A stretch of 46,448 nucleotides of DNA from Alphaproteobacteria bacterium (GCA_003139615.1 PLJH01000139.1:577-47024), one strand, 5' to 3'; positions 1 through 7,857 are shown, numbered from the stretch's first letter. The notes: generated by a model not told the origin, from the sequence alone. Numbers and translations are program-made.

Positions 1-41
1 TCCTGCAGTTTCATGGCCTGCAGGCCGGATTGCACTGTCAT
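1..41 (-). CDS. rho: Transcription termination factor Rho, N-terminal fragment (cut by window edge)
   Basis: Only the first 13 complete codons are present; the rest lies outside the window. From the ATG at 41 the frame reads MTVQSGLQAMKLQ and the next codon begins GA. The run MKLQ(E) is the conserved beginning of alphaproteobacterial Rho, which usually has a few residues before it, so either the ATG at 41 or the one at 14 could be the start. Neither has a clear Shine-Dalgarno sequence. Rho is the hexameric RNA helicase that ends untranslated transcripts. Its position downstream of hemE-hemH-hemJ on the same strand matches the common alphaproteobacterial arrangement and supports the call despite the short length. 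Confidence 0.72.
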   Translation of the reverse strand, partial: MTVQSGLQAMKLQ

Positions 42-219
42 GGGAGATTACACCTGGAACTAAGCCTTCGGGGAGTTTGTCCGTGCGCCCGCCAGTGCCC
101 ATTCGGGCATGCGGGCGAGGTCATCGACGGAGATAGGTCGCGCGCCGCACCGGTCTTTAACCGGCCAAACCCGCACCAATAAGCGCGAGCCGTTTGCGGC
201 GTGAATGGGGAACTGAGGT

Positions 220-248
220 CTTATAGCGCGATTTCGCGCCGTTGCAAA
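220..248 (-). promoter_or_regulatory. Putative sigma-70-type promoter for rho
   Basis: On the minus strand, TATAAG (220-225) is preceded by TTGCAA (242-247, 16-base spacer) or TTTGCA (243-248, 17-base spacer). It lies just after the hemJ stop codon. Transcription from here would begin near 212 and give rho a leader of about 170 bases. That leader (42-212) holds a short hairpin (149-166) and a possible 16-codon reading frame ending at 60. Rho genes are often controlled by termination in their own leader, which such a leader would allow; that is inference. Confidence 0.42.
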
Positions 249-257
249 TGGCAAATC

Positions 258-707
258 TCAGAACGGCTTGACGACCGCCAGGATGACGATCGCGACCATC
301 AGGACCGCGGGAACCTCGTTCAAGATCCGATAGAAACGGGCCGAATGGGTGTTGGCATCCCGTGCAAACGTTTTCAGCGTCATCGCGTCGAAGCCGTGGA
401 TGGCGCTCATCACGATCACCAGACCAAACTTGGCGTGAAACCAGCCTTCATGCCAGGCACCGGTGATGAACGCGAGCGTCAGCCCCAGAATCCACACCGC
501 GATCATCGACGGATTGATGATACCCCGCATCAGCTTGCGCTCCATCACCTTGAAGCGCTCGGACTCCGGCGTGCCGGGCGCCGTCTCGCAATGGTACACA
601 AACAGACGGGGCAGATAGAGCAGGCCGGCCATCCAGGCGATCACGGCGATGATGTGAAACGTTTTGACCCAAAGATAGAACGATTGCGAATGCAGGATAT
701 CCGTCAC
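258..707 (-). CDS. hemJ: Protoporphyrinogen IX oxidase, HemJ family
   Basis: A 149-residue integral membrane protein that oxidises protoporphyrinogen IX to protoporphyrin IX, the step before ferrochelatase. The sequence shows about four hydrophobic segments, the conserved His18 in KTFHIIAVIAWMAGLLY, the NPSMIAVWILG segment and a conserved Lys in WFHAKFGLV. Length fits the family (about 140-150). I chose the GTG at 707 because it has a strong GGGAGGG ribosome site and overlaps the hemH stop codon (GTGA), implying translational coupling. Longer upstream readings in this frame only shadow hemH. It is third in hemE-hemH-hemJ and precedes rho. Confidence 0.9.
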   Translation of the reverse strand: MTDILHSQSFYLWVKTFHIIAVIAWMAGLLYLPRLFVYHCETAPGTPESERFKVMERKLMRGIINPSMIAVWILGLTLAFITGAWHEGWFHAKFGLVIVMSAIHGFDAMTLKTFARDANTHSARFYRILNEVPAVLMVAIVILAVVKPF

Positions 708-1741
708 GCTCTTCCCTCCCCATAGCCGCAGCGGACCGAACTGGTCGGACAGATGCGACCCTGACCGCAGGTGACCGCTTGCGTGGTCCCCACGGCACGC
801 TCCACCAGATCGGCAAGCGCCCCCATGAATTCCACCCTTGTCCCCACTGTCGATACGCGCAAATAATCGCGCACGCCGCTTTCCCGCGCCAGCTTGCCGT
901 ACTCGATATCGAGCTCGACCAGCGTCTCGGAATGCTCCGACACAAAGGCGATCGGCGCCACGATCAAGGCTTTGCCCTCCGCGCCGGCACGGCGTATCTC
1001 CGTATCGGTGGCTGGTCCGATCCATTTCAGCGGGCCCACCCGGCTTTGGTAGCAAACGGACCAATCGAGGCCGGGCATACCGAGCGCCGCGACAATTGCT
1101 GCCGCTGAGCGCTCGACCTGCCAGCGATAGGGATCGCCCTTCGCAATTGTGCGTTCCGGCAACCCGTGCGCTGACAGCAGCAGCCGATAGGAGTGCCCGG
1201 GCTTGGCCTTCTGATAGGCTTCGCGGATCAGCGCCACCTCGGCGGCGACAAAGCCTTCAACCCAGGGATAACAACACACGCGCGATTGCGGCGCCACGAT
1301 CGCTGCCGCGATTGAGGCCGCCAGCCAGGCATCCTCCGACGATCCCGTCGTGGTTGTGGAGAATTGTGGGTAAAGCGGCAGTCGCACAATTCGATCTGGT
1401 TTCCACGCCGCGACCTCTCGCGCCGCGTCATCGGTAAACGGCTTCCAGCAGCGCATCGCAATGAACGCACGCGCCTCATGCCCGCGCGCGGCGAGCTCAC
1501 GCTCAAGCGCCGTGGCTTGCGCCTGAGTTTCTTCCAGGATCGGCGAGCGACCGCCCAGCTTCGCGTAAATCTCCCGCGCTATCGGCGCACGCCGTCTGGC
1601 GACGAAGCGAGCCAGCGGTCTCCGCAGTATCCCTGGAAGCGAAATGATCGCCGGATCGGAAAACAGATTCCTCAGAAACGGCTCGACGGCTTCCGGACTA
1701 TCGGGTCCACCCAGATTGTAGAGGACCACGGCAAGCTTCAA
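704..1741 (-). CDS. hemH: Ferrochelatase
   Basis: Inserts Fe(II) into protoporphyrin IX to make protohaem. The 345-residue protein opens KLAVVLYNLGGPDSPEAV, the family's typical start, and has LPLYPQFSTTTTGS, the active-site segment LLSAHGLPERTI with its catalytic His, and FVSEHSETLVELDIEY. The C-terminus holds three cysteines (C325, C331, C338), suggesting a [2Fe-2S] cluster as in some other alphaproteobacterial and animal ferrochelatases. The start codon is TTG at 1741, sharing bases with the hemE stop (TTGA), with a GAGGGTGGGG purine tract upstream. Coupled to hemE before it and hemJ after it. Confidence 0.95.
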   Translation of the reverse strand: MKLAVVLYNLGGPDSPEAVEPFLRNLFSDPAIISLPGILRRPLARFVARRRAPIAREIYAKLGGRSPILEETQAQATALERELAARGHEARAFIAMRCWKPFTDDAAREVAAWKPDRIVRLPLYPQFSTTTTGSSEDAWLAASIAAAIVAPQSRVCCYPWVEGFVAAEVALIREAYQKAKPGHSYRLLLSAHGLPERTIAKGDPYRWQVERSAAAIVAALGMPGLDWSVCYQSRVGPLKWIGPATDTEIRRAGAEGKALIVAPIAFVSEHSETLVELDIEYGKLARESGVRDYLRVSTVGTRVEFMGALADLVERAVGTTQAVTCGQGRICPTSSVRCGYGEGRA

Positions 1742-2778
1742 TGCCCCACCCTCACGCGTGCAACCAACTCAGCAACATGCTCGACTGGAATCTCCGGCAC
1801 AACACCATGGCCCAGGTTGAAAATAAATCTCGTCCCGCGCGTCGCCGTCAACAAATCGTCCACAGCCTCAGCAAGCGCGCGACCACCTGCCAGGAGCACT
1901 AGCGGATCAAGATTTCCCTGCACCGCGACTTTTTTCCCCAATCTGTCCACTGCCCACGAAATTGGAGCCGCTGTATCGATCGAAACTGCGTCGACCCCCG
2001 TATCAGCTGTAAACTGTTCATAGCCCTGCAGCGTCGCAGCACGTGGGAACCCAATGATCCGAGCCTTCGGATGAACTGCCCGAACTTTCTCCACGACCCG
2101 CTTCGTCGGCGTAATGACCCAATCATCGAATGCACGCGCCGGCAATCCGCTCGCCCAGCTATCGAAAACCTGCACGGCATCCGCTCCGGCATCGATCTGT
2201 GCGATCAGATGTGCGGCGATACAATCCCCGAGAACATCCAGCAAAGCTTGAAATGATTGAGGATCACGATATCCCCAAAGCTTCGCGGCTCTCTGGTCAC
2301 TCGACCCCTTTCCTGCGGCCATATAAGTCGCAAGCGTCCAGGGGGCGCCTGCGAATCCCAGCAACGCGGTATTCCGGTCGAGCGTGGCACGCACCAGCGT
2401 CAGCGCGTCATAAACCGGTGCAAGCTTTTTTTTCCACGCACCGGGATCGCAATCCAGGCCATCCGCAGAGTCGAGAGGGACAAGCGAGGGGCCCTCACCG
2501 TCTTCAAACTTTACATCGCGACCAAGCGCAAACGGCACAACGAGAATATCCGAGAACAATATCGCGGCATCGAAACCAAAACGGCGAATCGGTTGCAGCG
2601 TCACTTCTGCTGCAAGTTCCGGCGTCATGCACATGGTCCAGAACGAGCCTGCCTTCGCACGAGACGCACGATATTCCGGAAGATAACGCCCGGCCTGGCG
2701 CATCAACCAGATCGGCGGAGGACTCTGGACCGCTCCATCGAGAACCTTCAACAGCTTTGCGCTCTCTACTAACTTCAA
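1738..2778 (-). CDS. hemE: Uroporphyrinogen decarboxylase
   Basis: Decarboxylates the four acetate groups of uroporphyrinogen III to give coproporphyrinogen III in the cytoplasm. The 346-residue product shows the signature MRQAGRYLPEYR at residues 26-37, ILFSDILVVPFALG with the catalytic Asp, GFAGAPWTLATYM, and the C-terminal FNLGHGVVPEIPVEHV. The start is TTG at 2778: an in-frame TAA lies two codons upstream, AGGAG sits nine bases before the TTG, and the first internal ATG falls inside the signature. First gene of the haem operon, transcribed away from the candidate origin region. Confidence 0.96.
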   Translation of the reverse strand: MKLVESAKLLKVLDGAVQSPPPIWLMRQAGRYLPEYRASRAKAGSFWTMCMTPELAAEVTLQPIRRFGFDAAILFSDILVVPFALGRDVKFEDGEGPSLVPLDSADGLDCDPGAWKKKLAPVYDALTLVRATLDRNTALLGFAGAPWTLATYMAAGKGSSDQRAAKLWGYRDPQSFQALLDVLGDCIAAHLIAQIDAGADAVQVFDSWASGLPARAFDDWVITPTKRVVEKVRAVHPKARIIGFPRAATLQGYEQFTADTGVDAVSIDTAAPISWAVDRLGKKVAVQGNLDPLVLLAGGRALAEAVDDLLTATRGTRFIFNLGHGVVPEIPVEHVAELVARVRVGH

Positions 2779-3026
2779 GACTTAAGACTCCTAGAATCTG
2801 ATGAAGATGATGGTGGGGCTGTGAGCTGTTGACGAGATGGTGGATGGAGATTGCTGTAGGCTGCAAAGCACTGGGATTCAAGGATATAGCATATTGATGT
2901 GCCGTGGCATTGGTCCAGCAGTCGCTCCAAAATGGGGGATAGAAGGGTGTAGCGAATGCGGGGACGGGGATAGTACTTACGTATCATACCCGATTGGGGA
3001 TAGAACGGCGTCCAGGAGGATAGTTT
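2779..3026. other. Candidate chromosomal replication origin (hemE / DUF299 intergenic region)
   Basis: This 248-base gap separates divergent hemE and the DUF299 gene. In Caulobacter crescentus and Rickettsia the origin lies between hemE and the same neighbour (RP001 homologue), and in other alphaproteobacteria it is hemE-proximal; that is established knowledge. Seen here: four DnaA-box-like 9-mers, a further GGTGGATGG (2839-2847), three GANTC sites (2786, 2794, 2875), an AT-rich patch (2882-2899) and another around 2971-2988. No perfect TTATCCACA box is present. The short open frames in this gap look like chance. The assignment rests on synteny plus the repeat array. Confidence 0.62.
2934..3023 (-). 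repeat. Four phased DnaA-box-like repeats (complement CTATCCCCN)
   Basis: On the plus strand, GGGGGATAG (2934-2942), CGGGGATAG (2965-2973), TGGGGATAG (2995-3003) and GGAGGATAG (3015-3023) occur in one orientation. Start-to-start distances are 31, 30 and 20 bases, near whole helical turns. The complements CTATCCCCC, CTATCCCCG, CTATCCCCA and CTATCCTCC match DnaA consensus TTATCCACA at 6, 6, 7 and 6 of 9 positions. They resemble the weak TCCCCA-type boxes I recall from the Caulobacter origin. The last overlaps the ribosome site of the next gene. Confidence 0.6.
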
Positions 3027-3848
3027 GTGAGTTCGCAATTCCATCTGCACCTTGTTTCCGATGCGACGGGTGAAACGCTCAACGCAGTGGCAAAAGCCGC
3101 ATGCGCTCAATTTGAAGGCGTTGAAGTTCAGGATCATTTCTACGCTCTGGTGCGAAGTCAGCGGCAACTGCAGCGCGTGATGGAACAAATCCGATTAAAT
3201 CCTGGGCTTGTCTATTTTACGCTGGTCAACCCCGAGCTTCGTCGGGAGCTTGAAGCATTTTGCGCGCAGGAAGGCCTGCCATGTCAGGGCGTCCTGGATG
3301 CTCCCATTGCGATGATGCGGCAGTTTCTTGGGGCGGCGGAAAGCCACCGACCCGGCGGACAGCACGAGGTCGATCAGCGTTACCTGCACCGCATTGAGGC
3401 GCTCAACTATACGATCGCGCATGACGACGGGCAGGCGACGGACATGCTCGATGACGCAGATGTCGTGTTGGTGGGCGCGAGCCGCACATCCAAGACGCCG
3501 ACCTGTGTGTATCTCGCGATACGCGGGATTCGCGCCGCGAATGTCCCCATCGTCCCCGGTATTCCCTTGCCGCCCCATCTTTTGGCTGCGAAGCGCCCGT
3601 TGATCGTGGGGCTCTGGGCATCCCCGGATCGCCTGATCCAGGTGCGTCGCAACCGTCTGAACACGTTGGGCGAGGTGCGGGATACGAGCTATGTGGATGT
3701 CGACAGCGTGCGAGCGGAGGTAACAGCCACCAGGAAGCTGTTTGAGAGCCACGGCTGGTCGGCCATCGACGTATCGCGCCGCTCGGTCGAGGAGACAGCG
3801 GCCGCAGTGATGAATCTTCTTGCGGAACGTGAAGAGAGATCGGCATGA
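3027..3848 (+). CDS. Pyruvate phosphate dikinase / PEP synthase regulatory protein (DUF299)
   Basis: A 273-residue bifunctional ADP-dependent kinase / phosphorylase that switches pyruvate phosphate dikinase or PEP synthase off and on by threonine phosphorylation. Seen: the N-terminal LVSDATGETL (9-18), the P-loop-like GASRTSKTPT (150-159), and the conserved stretch RLIQVRRNRL. Which dikinase it acts on cannot be told from this window, so I give no symbol. Start is GTG at 3027 with GGAGG seven bases upstream. The gene is the RP001 homologue that flanks alphaproteobacterial origins, and its stop overlaps maf (ATGA). Confidence 0.92.
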   Translation: MSSQFHLHLVSDATGETLNAVAKAACAQFEGVEVQDHFYALVRSQRQLQRVMEQIRLNPGLVYFTLVNPELRRELEAFCAQEGLPCQGVLDAPIAMMRQFLGAAESHRPGGQHEVDQRYLHRIEALNYTIAHDDGQATDMLDDADVVLVGASRTSKTPTCVYLAIRGIRAANVPIVPGIPLPPHLLAAKRPLIVGLWASPDRLIQVRRNRLNTLGEVRDTSYVDVDSVRAEVTATRKLFESHGWSAIDVSRRSVEETAAAVMNLLAEREERSA

Positions 3849-4441
3849 CGTCGCTGGTTCTGGCATCGGCCAGCGCAGTGCGGGCGCGGCTTCTGGCGGC
3901 GGCTGGCGTCGCTTTCGATGTTATTCCCGCGCATCTGGATGAGGATGCTGTCAAAGAAGCGTTACTGGCGCAGAATACGCCCATGCGTGGCGTTGCCGAT
4001 GCTCTGGCGGAATTGAAAGCCCTTCGCGTATCGCGTTCGCACCCGGAGGCGTTGGTGCTCGGCGCCGATCAGGTGCTCGTTTTCGAAAAAGAACTCGTGA
4101 GCAAATCGCCGACCGTTTCCGAAGCCCGCGCGCTCCTGACCCGACTGCGGGGTCGGAAGCACGAGCTGATCGGCGCAGCCGTGCTGGCGAAAGACGGCGC
4201 GGCGGTCTGGCGGCATGTGGACAGCGCGACACTCACGATGCAGGATTTCAGCAATGCTTTCCTCGACGATTATCTCGCGCAAGAGGGCGAAGCCCTGCTC
4301 GGCTCTGTCGGCTGCTATCATCTTGAAGGGCGTGGCGCGCAATTGTTTGCGCACATCGCGGGCGACTATTTCTCGATCCTTGGGCTCCCGCTCATTCAGG
4401 TTCTCGGCGCGTTGCGCGATCAGGGCGTGCTCGCGTCATGA
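3845..4441 (+). CDS. maf: Maf-family nucleotide pyrophosphatase
   Basis: A 198-residue Maf/Ham1-type nucleoside triphosphate pyrophosphatase that hydrolyses non-canonical or modified NTPs to NMP. The N-terminal phosphate-binding motif reads LASASAVRARLLAAAG, a variant of the usual SxSPRR, followed by VLGADQVLV with the catalytic Asp and LLTRLRGRKHEL. The GADQ form resembles the YceF branch. It overlaps the upstream DUF299 gene and the downstream aroE by ATGA junctions, so all three are probably made from one transcript. Confidence 0.9.
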   Translation: MTSLVLASASAVRARLLAAAGVAFDVIPAHLDEDAVKEALLAQNTPMRGVADALAELKALRVSRSHPEALVLGADQVLVFEKELVSKSPTVSEARALLTRLRGRKHELIGAAVLAKDGAAVWRHVDSATLTMQDFSNAFLDDYLAQEGEALLGSVGCYHLEGRGAQLFAHIAGDYFSILGLPLIQVLGALRDQGVLAS

Positions 4442-5298
4442 ATATTTCGGGCCGTGCCAAAATTGCCGGTGTCGTGGGATCGCCCGTGAGCCATTCTCTC
4501 TCGCCGCGCCTGCACGGATTCTGGTTGCGCGAATATGGCGTCGACGGCGCATATGTGCCGCTCGCCGTCGCACCGGAATTGTTCGCAACTGCGTTAGATG
4601 GGTTGCGCGCCGCGGGCTTTGCAGGCGTCAACGTCACCAATCCTCACAAGGTAGCAGCTTTTGCAATCGCCGATCAGGCGGATGACACCGCACGCATGGC
4701 CGGCGCAGCGAACCTCCTCGTCTTTTGTAACGGCAAAGTCGAAGCCCGAAACACCGACGTGGAGGGGTTGGCCGCGAGTCTGGCGGAAGAGCTGGGTGTC
4801 AACGCCTTGCGTGGCCGGTCTGTCGCAATATTGGGGGCAGGCGGGGCTGCGCGCGGCGCAGTTCTGGCGCTCGACAGGCTCGGTGCGAATGAAATCCGGA
4901 TATTCGCGCGAAACGTTGCACGGACAGACGCCTTGATTGCGCAATTGCGCAAGGGAGTATCGGCGAAACTCGGTTCTGCGCCCTGGTCGGACTGGCCGCT
5001 CCTGGCGAAAAATTCAGCGCTGCTCGTCAACGCCACGAGCGGCGGACTTGCCGGTGCAGCGGCATTGGATCTGTCGCTTGATCCGTTGCCCGCCGCCGCA
5101 ACCGTCTGCGACATTGTCTACAATCCGCTGGAAACACCGTTGCTCAAGGAAGCGCGCGCACGCGGGCATCAAACGATCGATGGATTAGGTATGCTGATGC
5201 ATCAGGCCGTACCTGCCTTCGCGGCTTTCTTTGGCGCAACGCCATGCGTGACGCCAGACCTTCGTGCGGAGCTCGAAAAGGCGCTACGCCATGGCTGA
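4438..5298 (+). CDS. aroE: Shikimate dehydrogenase (NADP+)
   Basis: Reduces 3-dehydroshikimate to shikimate in aromatic amino acid synthesis. Over 286 residues it shows the substrate site [13 protein letters not shown] near the start, [12 protein letters not shown] with the catalytic Lys, the Asn/Asp pair around ARNTDVEG, the Rossmann motif [10 protein letters not shown], and [13 protein letters not shown] near the end. Length is normal for AroE. It starts inside the maf stop (ATGA) and its end overlaps the coaE start by eight bases. Confidence 0.95.
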   Translation: MNISGRAKIAGVVGSPVSHSLSPRLHGFWLREYGVDGAYVPLAVAPELFATALDGLRAAGFAGVNVTNPHKVAAFAIADQADDTARMAGAANLLVFCNGKVEARNTDVEGLAASLAEELGVNALRGRSVAILGAGGAARGAVLALDRLGANEIRIFARNVARTDALIAQLRKGVSAKLGSAPWSDWPLLAKNSALLVNATSGGLAGAAALDLSLDPLPAAATVCDIVYNPLETPLLKEARARGHQTIDGLGMLMHQAVPAFAAFFGATPCVTPDLRAELEKALRHG

Positions 5299-5911
5299 TC
5301 GACCCTATCTCGTGGGTCTTACCGGCTCGATCGGTATGGGCAAGACAGAGACGGCGAAGATGTTCGCGCGCCTGGGCATCCCGGTCTACGACGCCGATGC
5401 GGCCGTTCATCGGCTCTACGAGCCGGGCGGCGCCGCGGTTGAACCGATCGCCGAGGCATTTCCGGGCACCGTCGTCGATGGGCGCGTGGACCGCGCAGAG
5501 CTCACCAAGCGCGTGACGGTGGACAAGGACGCCTTCAAGAAGCTCGAAGCGATCGTCCATCCGCTGGTCGGCCTTCAGCAACGTGGATTTCTGGAGCAGG
5601 CCGCCGCGGAGGGCGCCGAACTGGTGGTGCTTGATATTCCGCTTCTGTTCGAGACAGGAGGCCACGCCCGGGTGGATGCCGTTGTCGTCGTCTCGGCGCC
5701 TCACCATGTGCAGAGAACTCGGGTCCTTGAACGGCCCGGAATGACTGCCGACAAGCTCGATCATATTTTGTCGCGCCAGGTGCCCGACGCAGAAAAGCGT
5801 GCACAAGCCCATTTCGTGGTTGAGACCGAGCACGGCCTGGACCACGCTTTCGAGCAGGTAAAGAACATCGTCGCCGCGCTGCACCAGCGCCGACTGGCGC
5901 AACAAGGATAA
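5291..5911 (+). CDS. coaE: Dephospho-CoA kinase
   Basis: Phosphorylates the 3'-OH of dephospho-CoA, the last step of coenzyme A synthesis. The 206-residue protein has the P-loop [11 protein letters not shown] (residues 9-19), [14 protein letters not shown] with the conserved DAD, and [11 protein letters not shown] chose the ATG at 5291 ([13 protein letters not shown]) rather than one nine codons upstream, because family members begin directly before the P-loop strand. It overlaps aroE by eight bases and ends eight bases before dnaQ. Confidence 0.94.
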   Translation: MADRPYLVGLTGSIGMGKTETAKMFARLGIPVYDADAAVHRLYEPGGAAVEPIAEAFPGTVVDGRVDRAELTKRVTVDKDAFKKLEAIVHPLVGLQQRGFLEQAAAEGAELVVLDIPLLFETGGHARVDAVVVVSAPHHVQRTRVLERPGMTADKLDHILSRQVPDAEKRAQAHFVVETEHGLDHAFEQVKNIVAALHQRRLAQQG

Positions 5912-5919
5912 TCCCAGGC

Positions 5920-6612
5920 ATGCGTGAGATCGTACTCGATACGGAGACGACCGGCCTCGATCCGGCCGATGGTCACCGGATTATCGAGATCGGTTGCGTT
6001 GAGCTGATGGATCATCTGCCGACGGGGGTCACCTTCCAGCGCTATCTCAATCCGGAACGCCTGGTCCCGATCGAATCCCAGCGCGTGCACGGCATCACCG
6101 ACGAGCATCTGGCCGACAAGCCGTTCTTCGCCCACATCGCAGATGATCTTCAGGACTTTCTCGGAGACGCCCCGCTTGTAATCCACAATGCGAGCTTCGA
6201 CCTTAAATTCCTCAATTCCGAGTTTCATCGGCTGTCGCGGCCGCCAATTCCCTTGGCGCGCGCGATCGACACCATCGAAATTGCCAAGGCAAAAATCCCG
6301 GGTGCGCGCTATTCGCTCGACGAATTGTGCAAGCGGTTTGGCATCGATCTGTCGGTGCGTACCAAGCATGGCGCGCTTCTCGATGCGGAACTGACGGCAC
6401 GCGTCTATCTGGAACTGGTGGGTGGCAGGCAGACCCGGCTCATGCTGGCGCCGAAAGACCGCGAAACCGGCACCCAGGTCGCCGATGAGCCGCGCGTTGC
6501 GCGCGTGCGCCCGCACGAATTGCCTCAACGTGTCATCGCAGCCGAGATGGAAGCGCACGCTGCATTCGTGGCGGGCGAATTGGGCGGCGATGCGATCTGG
6601 AATTGGCGGTAG
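5920..6612 (+). CDS. dnaQ: DNA polymerase III epsilon subunit (proofreading exonuclease)
   Basis: The 3'-5' exonuclease of the replicative polymerase. All DEDDh exonuclease motifs are visible: DTETTGLDP with D7 and E9, HNASFDLKFLN with D94, and HGALLDAE with H150 and D155. At 230 residues it has the standard bacterial length, with a C-terminal tail that in the family binds the alpha subunit. It sits eight bases after coaE in the conserved maf-aroE-coaE-dnaQ series and four bases before a glutathione S-transferase gene. Confidence 0.94.
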   Translation: MREIVLDTETTGLDPADGHRIIEIGCVELMDHLPTGVTFQRYLNPERLVPIESQRVHGITDEHLADKPFFAHIADDLQDFLGDAPLVIHNASFDLKFLNSEFHRLSRPPIPLARAIDTIEIAKAKIPGARYSLDELCKRFGIDLSVRTKHGALLDAELTARVYLELVGGRQTRLMLAPKDRETGTQVADEPRVARVRPHELPQRVIAAEMEAHAAFVAGELGGDAIWNWR

Positions 6613-6616
6613 GGCG

Positions 6617-7255
6617 ATGTACACACTCTACTATGCGCCCAGCACTGCGAGCATGGCCGTTCACTGGCTGCTGATCGAACTCGGAGTTCCATTCGAGCTT
6701 GTTCCGGTCGACATTGGGGCCAAGGCACATAAATCGCCCGAGTTTCTTCGTATCAATCCGAACGGTCATGTGCCGGTTCTTGTGATCGACGGCGTGCCTT
6801 ACACGGAGTGTGCCGCGCTGCTGATGCTGCTGCCCGAGCGGCATCCCACGGCAAACCTTTCGCCGGCAGTCGGCACCGCGGAACGAAGCGCATACCTCCA
6901 GACGATGTTCTATCTCGCCAACACGCTCCAGCCGGCATATCGGAGCTGGTTCTATCCCGAGGAAGCGGCAGGCATCGACAATGTCGACGCAGCCAAACTT
7001 GTCGCCCGCGCGAAGATCGAGCAGGTCTGGACTCGCCTCGACTCGAAATTTGAAGACGGGCGCGTCTTCATTCTCGGGCAGAACCTCACCGCCGCGGATT
7101 TTCTGGCGACGATCCTGATGCGCTGGTCGCGCAATATGCCCAAACCGGCAACCGAGTTCCCAAACCTTGCCCGCTATGTCGACCGCATGCGCAAGTTGCC
7201 GTCGCTTCGCGAGGTGCACGCGCGCGAAAATCTGACCGACTGGATCTGCGGCTAG
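6617..7255 (+). CDS. Glutathione S-transferase family protein
   Basis: A 212-residue soluble protein. Residues 1-80 form a thioredoxin-like glutathione-binding domain (MYTLYYAPSTASMAVHWLL, NPNGHVPVLVIDG with the cis-proline, then the YTECAALLMLL glutathione gamma-glutamyl site). The rest is an all-helical domain containing LGQNLTAADFLATIL. Substrate cannot be inferred. The ATG at 6617 has AGGG upstream; a longer in-frame reading only shadows dnaQ. The gene is wedged between dnaQ and the convergent secB, where many relatives have nothing. Confidence 0.88.
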   Translation: MYTLYYAPSTASMAVHWLLIELGVPFELVPVDIGAKAHKSPEFLRINPNGHVPVLVIDGVPYTECAALLMLLPERHPTANLSPAVGTAERSAYLQTMFYLANTLQPAYRSWFYPEEAAGIDNVDAAKLVARAKIEQVWTRLDSKFEDGRVFILGQNLTAADFLATILMRWSRNMPKPATEFPNLARYVDRMRKLPSLREVHARENLTDWICG

Positions 7256-7258
7256 ATA

Positions 7259-7756
7259 TCAAGCCACTTGTGGGCCGGGCGCACCCGGTTGCTGGCCGGT
7301 CCTCGCACGGAACAGCGACGCGAAATCAATCGGTTCGATCATCAGGGGCGGCATGCCGCCGTCGCGGATGACGTCGGCGACAATCCGGCGCGCGAAGGGG
7401 AACAGGATATGGGGGCCTTCGATCAGCAGGATGGGCTGCAGCAGTTCCGGAGGCGCGCTCACGATCAGGAACAAGCCCGCGTAGACCAGCTCGAGCATGA
7501 AGGCGGTCTTTTCTTCGACCTTGGCCGATACGCGGAGCTTGAGTTCGACCTCATAGCGCTCCGGATCCAGCTGGCGCGCCTGCAAATCGACGCCGAGGTC
7601 GATCTGCGGACGTGCCGTCAAAGTGAGCGGTGCACCGGGATTTTCGAAGGAAAGGTCCTTCACATACTGCCCGATAATCTGCACGCGGGTTCCGGGACCG
7701 TCCGGTCCGGCCACATCGCCAGCGTCGCCGCCATTGGGTTTTTGCACGTCGCTCAT
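7259..7756 (-). CDS. secB: Protein-export chaperone SecB
   Basis: Tetrameric cytosolic chaperone that keeps precursors unfolded and delivers them to SecA. The 165-residue product begins MSDVQKPNGGDA, has the conserved VKDLSFENPGAP at the start of the first strand, LELVYAGLFLI, and the C-terminal PPLMIEPIDFASLFRAR. I take the ATG at 7756; a longer frame upstream adds 27 residues unlike any SecB. It converges on the glutathione transferase gene with a three-base gap and is divergent from the Tim44-domain gene, as in many alphaproteobacteria. Confidence 0.95.
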   Translation of the reverse strand: MSDVQKPNGGDAGDVAGPDGPGTRVQIIGQYVKDLSFENPGAPLTLTARPQIDLGVDLQARQLDPERYEVELKLRVSAKVEEKTAFMLELVYAGLFLIVSAPPELLQPILLIEGPHILFPFARRIVADVIRDGGMPPLMIEPIDFASLFRARTGQQPGAPGPQVA

Positions 7757-7838
7757 GGATCGCTCGTCTGAAGGGAGCGCGGGGCTACCATGGAACCCGC
7801 GCGCGTGACAAGGCGCAGGGCTCGCACAAAACGGCACG

Positions 7839-7857
7839 AATACCTATCTGGGGTATT
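7839..7857. promoter_or_regulatory. Inverted repeat in the secB / Tim44-protein divergent promoter region
   Basis: AATACC (7839-7844) and GGTATT (7852-7857) form a perfect 6-base inverted repeat with a 7-base spacer, in the 196-base gap between two divergent genes. This could be an operator or promoter element for either gene. I see no convincing -35/-10 pair beside it. Confidence 0.28.

Noticed and set aside
60..254. A 64-codon open frame on the minus strand between rho and hemJ
   Set aside because: Arg-rich composition, no ribosome site, starts upstream of the likely promoter and resembles no family; probably chance in GC-rich DNA.
2837..3073. Open frames crossing the hemE / DUF299 gap
   Set aside because: They run into known genes in wrong frames, have odd composition, and the gap is better explained as an origin/promoter region.
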